Assembly (NCBI RefSeq): GCF_013523125.1
Contig: NZ_JAAMQJ010000005.1
Location: 111,153-175,152, forward strand
From: Pseudomonas entomophila
GTDB lineage: Bacteria; Pseudomonadota; Gammaproteobacteria; Pseudomonadales; Pseudomonadaceae
DNA length: 64,000 nt
Direction: 5' to 3'
This document shows positions 61,734 to 64,000 of this stretch, one piece after another; position 1 is the stretch's first letter; every line of letters begins with the position of its first letter. The notes beneath the pieces are model-generated. The model was not told the DNA's origin and did no database searches. It saw nothing but the letters and a program-made list of their open reading frames with translations. The position numbers and the translations under genes are program-made.

Positions 61734-63023
61734 ATGAACGAGCGGGCCCCCGGCGTCGAAGCACGCCTTGAAACAGACTCGGCTGCTGCAGGCAGCTGGC
61801 TACGTCAGGACACCACCTGGATGCTCGGCCTGTTCGGCACGGCCATCGGCGCCGGGACGCTGTTCCTGCCGATCAACGCCGGCCTGGGCGGCTTCTGGCC
61901 GCTGCTGGTGCTGGCCGTGCTGGCCTTCCCGATGACCTACTACGCCCACCGCGGCCTGACCCGCTTCGTGCTCTCCGGGCGCAACGGCGGCGACATCACC
62001 CAGGTGGTCGAGGAGCACTTCGGCATCCGGGCCGGTGCGCTGATCACCGTGCTGTACTTCTTCGCCATCTTCCCCATCCTGCTGATCTACAGCGTGGCGC
62101 TGACCAACACCGTCGCCAGTTTCATGGAGCACCAGCTGCACATGACCCCGCCGCCACGGGTCGTGCTGTCGTTCGTGCTGATCCTGGCCCTGCTGGCGAT
62201 CGTGCGCTGCGGCGAGCAGGCCACGGTCAAGGTCATGAGCCTGCTGGTCTACCCCTTCATCGTGGCGCTGGCGCTGCTGGCGCTCTACCTGATCCCGCAC
62301 TGGAACGGCGGCATCCTCGACACCGCCCGCGAGGTCCCGGCGGCTGGCGCCTTCCTGCACACCCTGTGGCTGGCGATTCCGGTGATGGTGTTCTCCTTCA
62401 ACCATTCGCCGATCATCTCGGCCTTCGCCGTCGACCAGAAGCGCCTGCACGGTGAGCACGCCGACGCACGCAGCGGCCAGGTGCTGGCCCGCGCGCACCT
62501 GTTGATGGTGGCGATGGTGCTGTTCTTCGTCTTCAGCTGCGTGCTGACCCTGGACAGCGCCCAGCTGGCCGAGGCCAAGGCGCAGAACCTGTCGATCCTG
62601 TCCTACCTGGCCAACCACTTCGACAACCCGAGCATCGCCTTCGCCGCGCCCTTGATCGCCTTCGTGGCCATCGCCAAGTCGTTCCTGGGCCACTACATCG
62701 GCGCCAGCGAAGGGCTCAAGGGCATCATCGCCAAGACCGGTCGCAGCCCGCAGGGCAAGGGGCTCGACCGCCTGGTGGCGATTGGCATGCTGGTGGTGTG
62801 CTGGATCGTCGCGACCCTGAACCCGAGCATCCTGTCGATGATCGAGTCGTTCGGCGGGCCAGTGATCGCTGCCATCCTGTTCCTCATGCCGGTGTACGCC
62901 ATCCGGCACGTGCCGGCCATGCAGAAGTACCGCGGCGCGCTGTCCAACGCGTTCGTGGTGGTGGTCGGTCTGGTGGCGATGTCGTCGGTGCTGTACTCGG
63001 TCATTGGTGGGTTGTTCGACTGA
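61734..63023 (+). CDS. HAAAP-family amino acid transporter (SdaC/serine-threonine type)
   Basis: A 429-residue transporter with 11 predicted helices. DTTWMLGLFGTAIGAGTLFLPINAGLGGFWPLLVLAVLAFPMTYYAHRGLTRFVLSG and FSFNHSPIISAFAVDQK are signatures of the SdaC branch of the hydroxy/aromatic amino acid permeases. Probable substrate is serine or threonine by proton symport. Its start ATG 61734 has GGAG ten bases upstream. Between amaC and tpx. Confidence 0.92.
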   Translation: MNERAPGVEARLETDSAAAGSWLRQDTTWMLGLFGTAIGAGTLFLPINAGLGGFWPLLVLAVLAFPMTYYAHRGLTRFVLSGRNGGDITQVVEEHFGIRAGALITVLYFFAIFPILLIYSVALTNTVASFMEHQLHMTPPPRVVLSFVLILALLAIVRCGEQATVKVMSLLVYPFIVALALLALYLIPHWNGGILDTAREVPAAGAFLHTLWLAIPVMVFSFNHSPIISAFAVDQKRLHGEHADARSGQVLARAHLLMVAMVLFFVFSCVLTLDSAQLAEAKAQNLSILSYLANHFDNPSIAFAAPLIAFVAIAKSFLGHYIGASEGLKGIIAKTGRSPQGKGLDRLVAIGMLVVCWIVATLNPSILSMIESFGGPVIAAILFLMPVYAIRHVPAMQKYRGALSNAFVVVVGLVAMSSVLYSVIGGLFD

Positions 63024-63197
63024 GCGCCTTGACGGGCAGGGGGCGCCTGGCGCCCTGGCCATGGATGGGCAGCCGGGTGCGGTTCCCACACAATCGTCCG
63101 GCATCGCCTACACCTATTTTGCCGCTCGAGGCATAGGCACTCGGGCGGCTTCATGCTTAACTCGGCATCCTCTTTCATCCCTACAAGGAACCCGTTC

Positions 63198-63698
63198 ATG
63201 GCTCAGGTCACTCTCAAAGGCACTCCGGTCCAGGTCACAGGCAACCTGCCCGCGGTCGGCAGCCAGGCCCCGGCGTTCACCCTGGTCGGCGAAGGGCTGG
63301 CGGATACCTCGCTGCAGGCCTTCGCCGGCAAGCGCAAGGTGCTGAACATCTTCCCGAGCGTCGACACCCCGACCTGCGCGACCTCGGTGCGTAAGTTCAA
63401 CGCCCAGGCCAACGACCTGGCCAACACCGTGGTGCTGTGCATCTCGGCCGACCTGCCGTTCGCCCAGGCCCGTTTCTGCGGCGCCGAAGGCCTGGAAAAC
63501 GTGAAGAACCTGTCGACCCTGCGCGGGCGTGAGTTCCTCGAAACCTACGGCGTGGCCATCGCCGACGGTCCGTTGGCCGGCCTGGCCGCCCGTGCGGTGG
63601 TGGTGCTGGACGAGCACGACAAGGTCCTGCACAGCGAGCTGGTGAGCGAAGTCGCCGACGAGCCGAACTACGAGCAGGCGCTGGCCGTCCTGAAGTAA
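63198..63698 (+). CDS. tpx: Thiol peroxidase, atypical 2-Cys peroxiredoxin
   Basis: A 166-residue peroxiredoxin. Peroxidatic Cys in [16 protein letters not shown] and resolving Cys in [16 protein letters not shown]-terminal [27 protein letters not shown] is diagnostic. It reduces alkyl and lipid hydroperoxides with thioredoxin in the cytoplasm or periplasm-facing side. Start ATG 63198 after AAGGAA. Followed by a terminator. Confidence 0.96.
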   Translation: MAQVTLKGTPVQVTGNLPAVGSQAPAFTLVGEGLADTSLQAFAGKRKVLNIFPSVDTPTCATSVRKFNAQANDLANTVVLCISADLPFAQARFCGAEGLENVKNLSTLRGREFLETYGVAIADGPLAGLAARAVVVLDEHDKVLHSELVSEVADEPNYEQALAVLK

Positions 63699-63740
63699 GC
63701 ATGGCCTCAGGCCTGTCGGGCCTAGCAGGTCGATGTGTCG

Positions 63741-63776
63741 AAACGGTCTGGGTTGATCTCAGGCCGTTTTCTTTTT
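63741..63776 (+). terminator. Rho-independent terminator of tpx
   Basis: AAACGGTCTGGG, loop TTGAT, CTCAGGCCGTTTT then CTTTTT: an imperfect 11-12-bp stem and T-run 43 bases after the tpx stop. Confidence 0.85.
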
Positions 63777-63819
63777 CCGCCTCAATTGGCATGGCTGCCA
63801 CCGACAGGCTGCAGCGATG

Positions 63820-63890
63820 GTAGGAGCTGGCTTGCCAGCGATAAGGCCCTGTCAGGCGCCGCCTGCGTCGCGGGCAAGCCCGCTTGTGTC
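63820..63890. repeat. REP pair after tpx
   Basis: TAGGAGCTGGCTTGCCAGCGAT ... GTCGCGGGCAAGCCCGCTTGTG: two REP elements in inverted orientation. Confidence 0.75.
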
Positions 63891-63911
63891 TTTGAGGATC
63901 GCTAGAATCAA

Positions 63912-63998
63912 AGGTGAGAGGAATGGATGGCAAGCTGTCTGTCCGAGGTGCCCCGAGCACGAGTGGGAGCAAAGCTGCCATCCATTCTTCCACCTTGA
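63912..63998. other. Imperfect 25-bp inverted repeat at the window edge
   Basis: Left AAGGTGAGAGGAATGGATGGCAAGCT and right AGCTGCCATCCATTCTTCCACCTT are near-complementary, enclosing about 38 bases. On the minus strand the frame VEEWMAALLPLVLG... enters from beyond the window, so it may be the 3' end of a gene or a structured element. Confidence 0.4.
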
Positions 63999-64000
63999 CT

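Overview
The window reads as chromosomal DNA of a Pseudomonas of the P. putida group. The evidence is high G+C, dense intact genes, many REP elements of the form GCGGGCTTGCCCGCGAT, a CrcY-type small RNA between mgtC and mvaB, and blocks matching my memory of P. putida gene order (galactarate genes, dpkA-amaC, a serine-type transporter, tpx). There is no rRNA or tRNA gene, no CRISPR array, no complete insertion sequence and no prophage. One orphan tyrosine recombinase is present.

Layout. 0-6.2 kb: the 3' part of an MHYT-GGDEF-EAL protein, a small DUF1652-like protein, the orphan integrase, an exported CAP-domain protein and an aldo/keto reductase. 6.4-9.9 kb: mgtC, the crcY small RNA with a sigma-54 promoter, mvaB with its MerR/LiuR-type regulator and a perfect palindromic operator, then an AcuI/YhdH oxidoreductase. 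10-18.8 kb: two lipoproteins, a PLP-type serine/threonine dehydratase coupled to a YheO-type regulator, an amidase, an MFS transporter and a cysteine desulfurase. 19-30.5 kb: TerC, a phosphate-binding/OmpA fusion with a candidate Pho box, EamA and SBF transporters, a LysR/SdaA pair, a TIM-barrel isomerase-like protein, a type I dehydroquinate dehydratase carrying a Tat-like signal peptide, and small conserved proteins.

30.7-39.6 kb is the most distinctive block. It holds a luciferase-like flavin monooxygenase, two near-duplicate flavin reductases, a DUF1185 protein, an alpha/beta hydrolase, an aldehyde dehydrogenase, a PcaC-like protein, an FCD-type GntR regulator, a Nudix hydrolase and a divergent NCS1 permease. 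Three TGG(T/A)ATACC(A/G)TAA sites lie in front of its promoters. The logic resembles two-component ring-opening pathways for N-heterocycles (Rut pyrimidine, trigonelline or pyridine routes), but the gene set equals none that I know; the substrate is unknown.

40-49.4 kb: a GNAT protein, an SH3-domain protein, LpxO, ThpR, an AraC/alcohol dehydrogenase pair, SotB, an AraC/LysE pair and a small exported protein. 49.6-57.4 kb: the D-galactarate pathway (kdgD, gudP-like transporter, garD, ketoglutarate-semialdehyde dehydrogenase) with its FadR-type regulator upstream; gudP has a Crc/Hfq-type leader motif, linking it to CrcY. 57.9-63.7 kb: a class I amidotransferase, dpkA, amaC (D-lysine route), a HAAAP transporter and tpx.

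Four intergenic regions carry paired heptanucleotide arrays in inverted orientation, (GCnnCAA)n - spacer - (GCTTGnn)n. Two further GC-rich palindromic repeat families accompany the REP elements. These arrays and the 31-39 kb cluster are the main items for follow-up.
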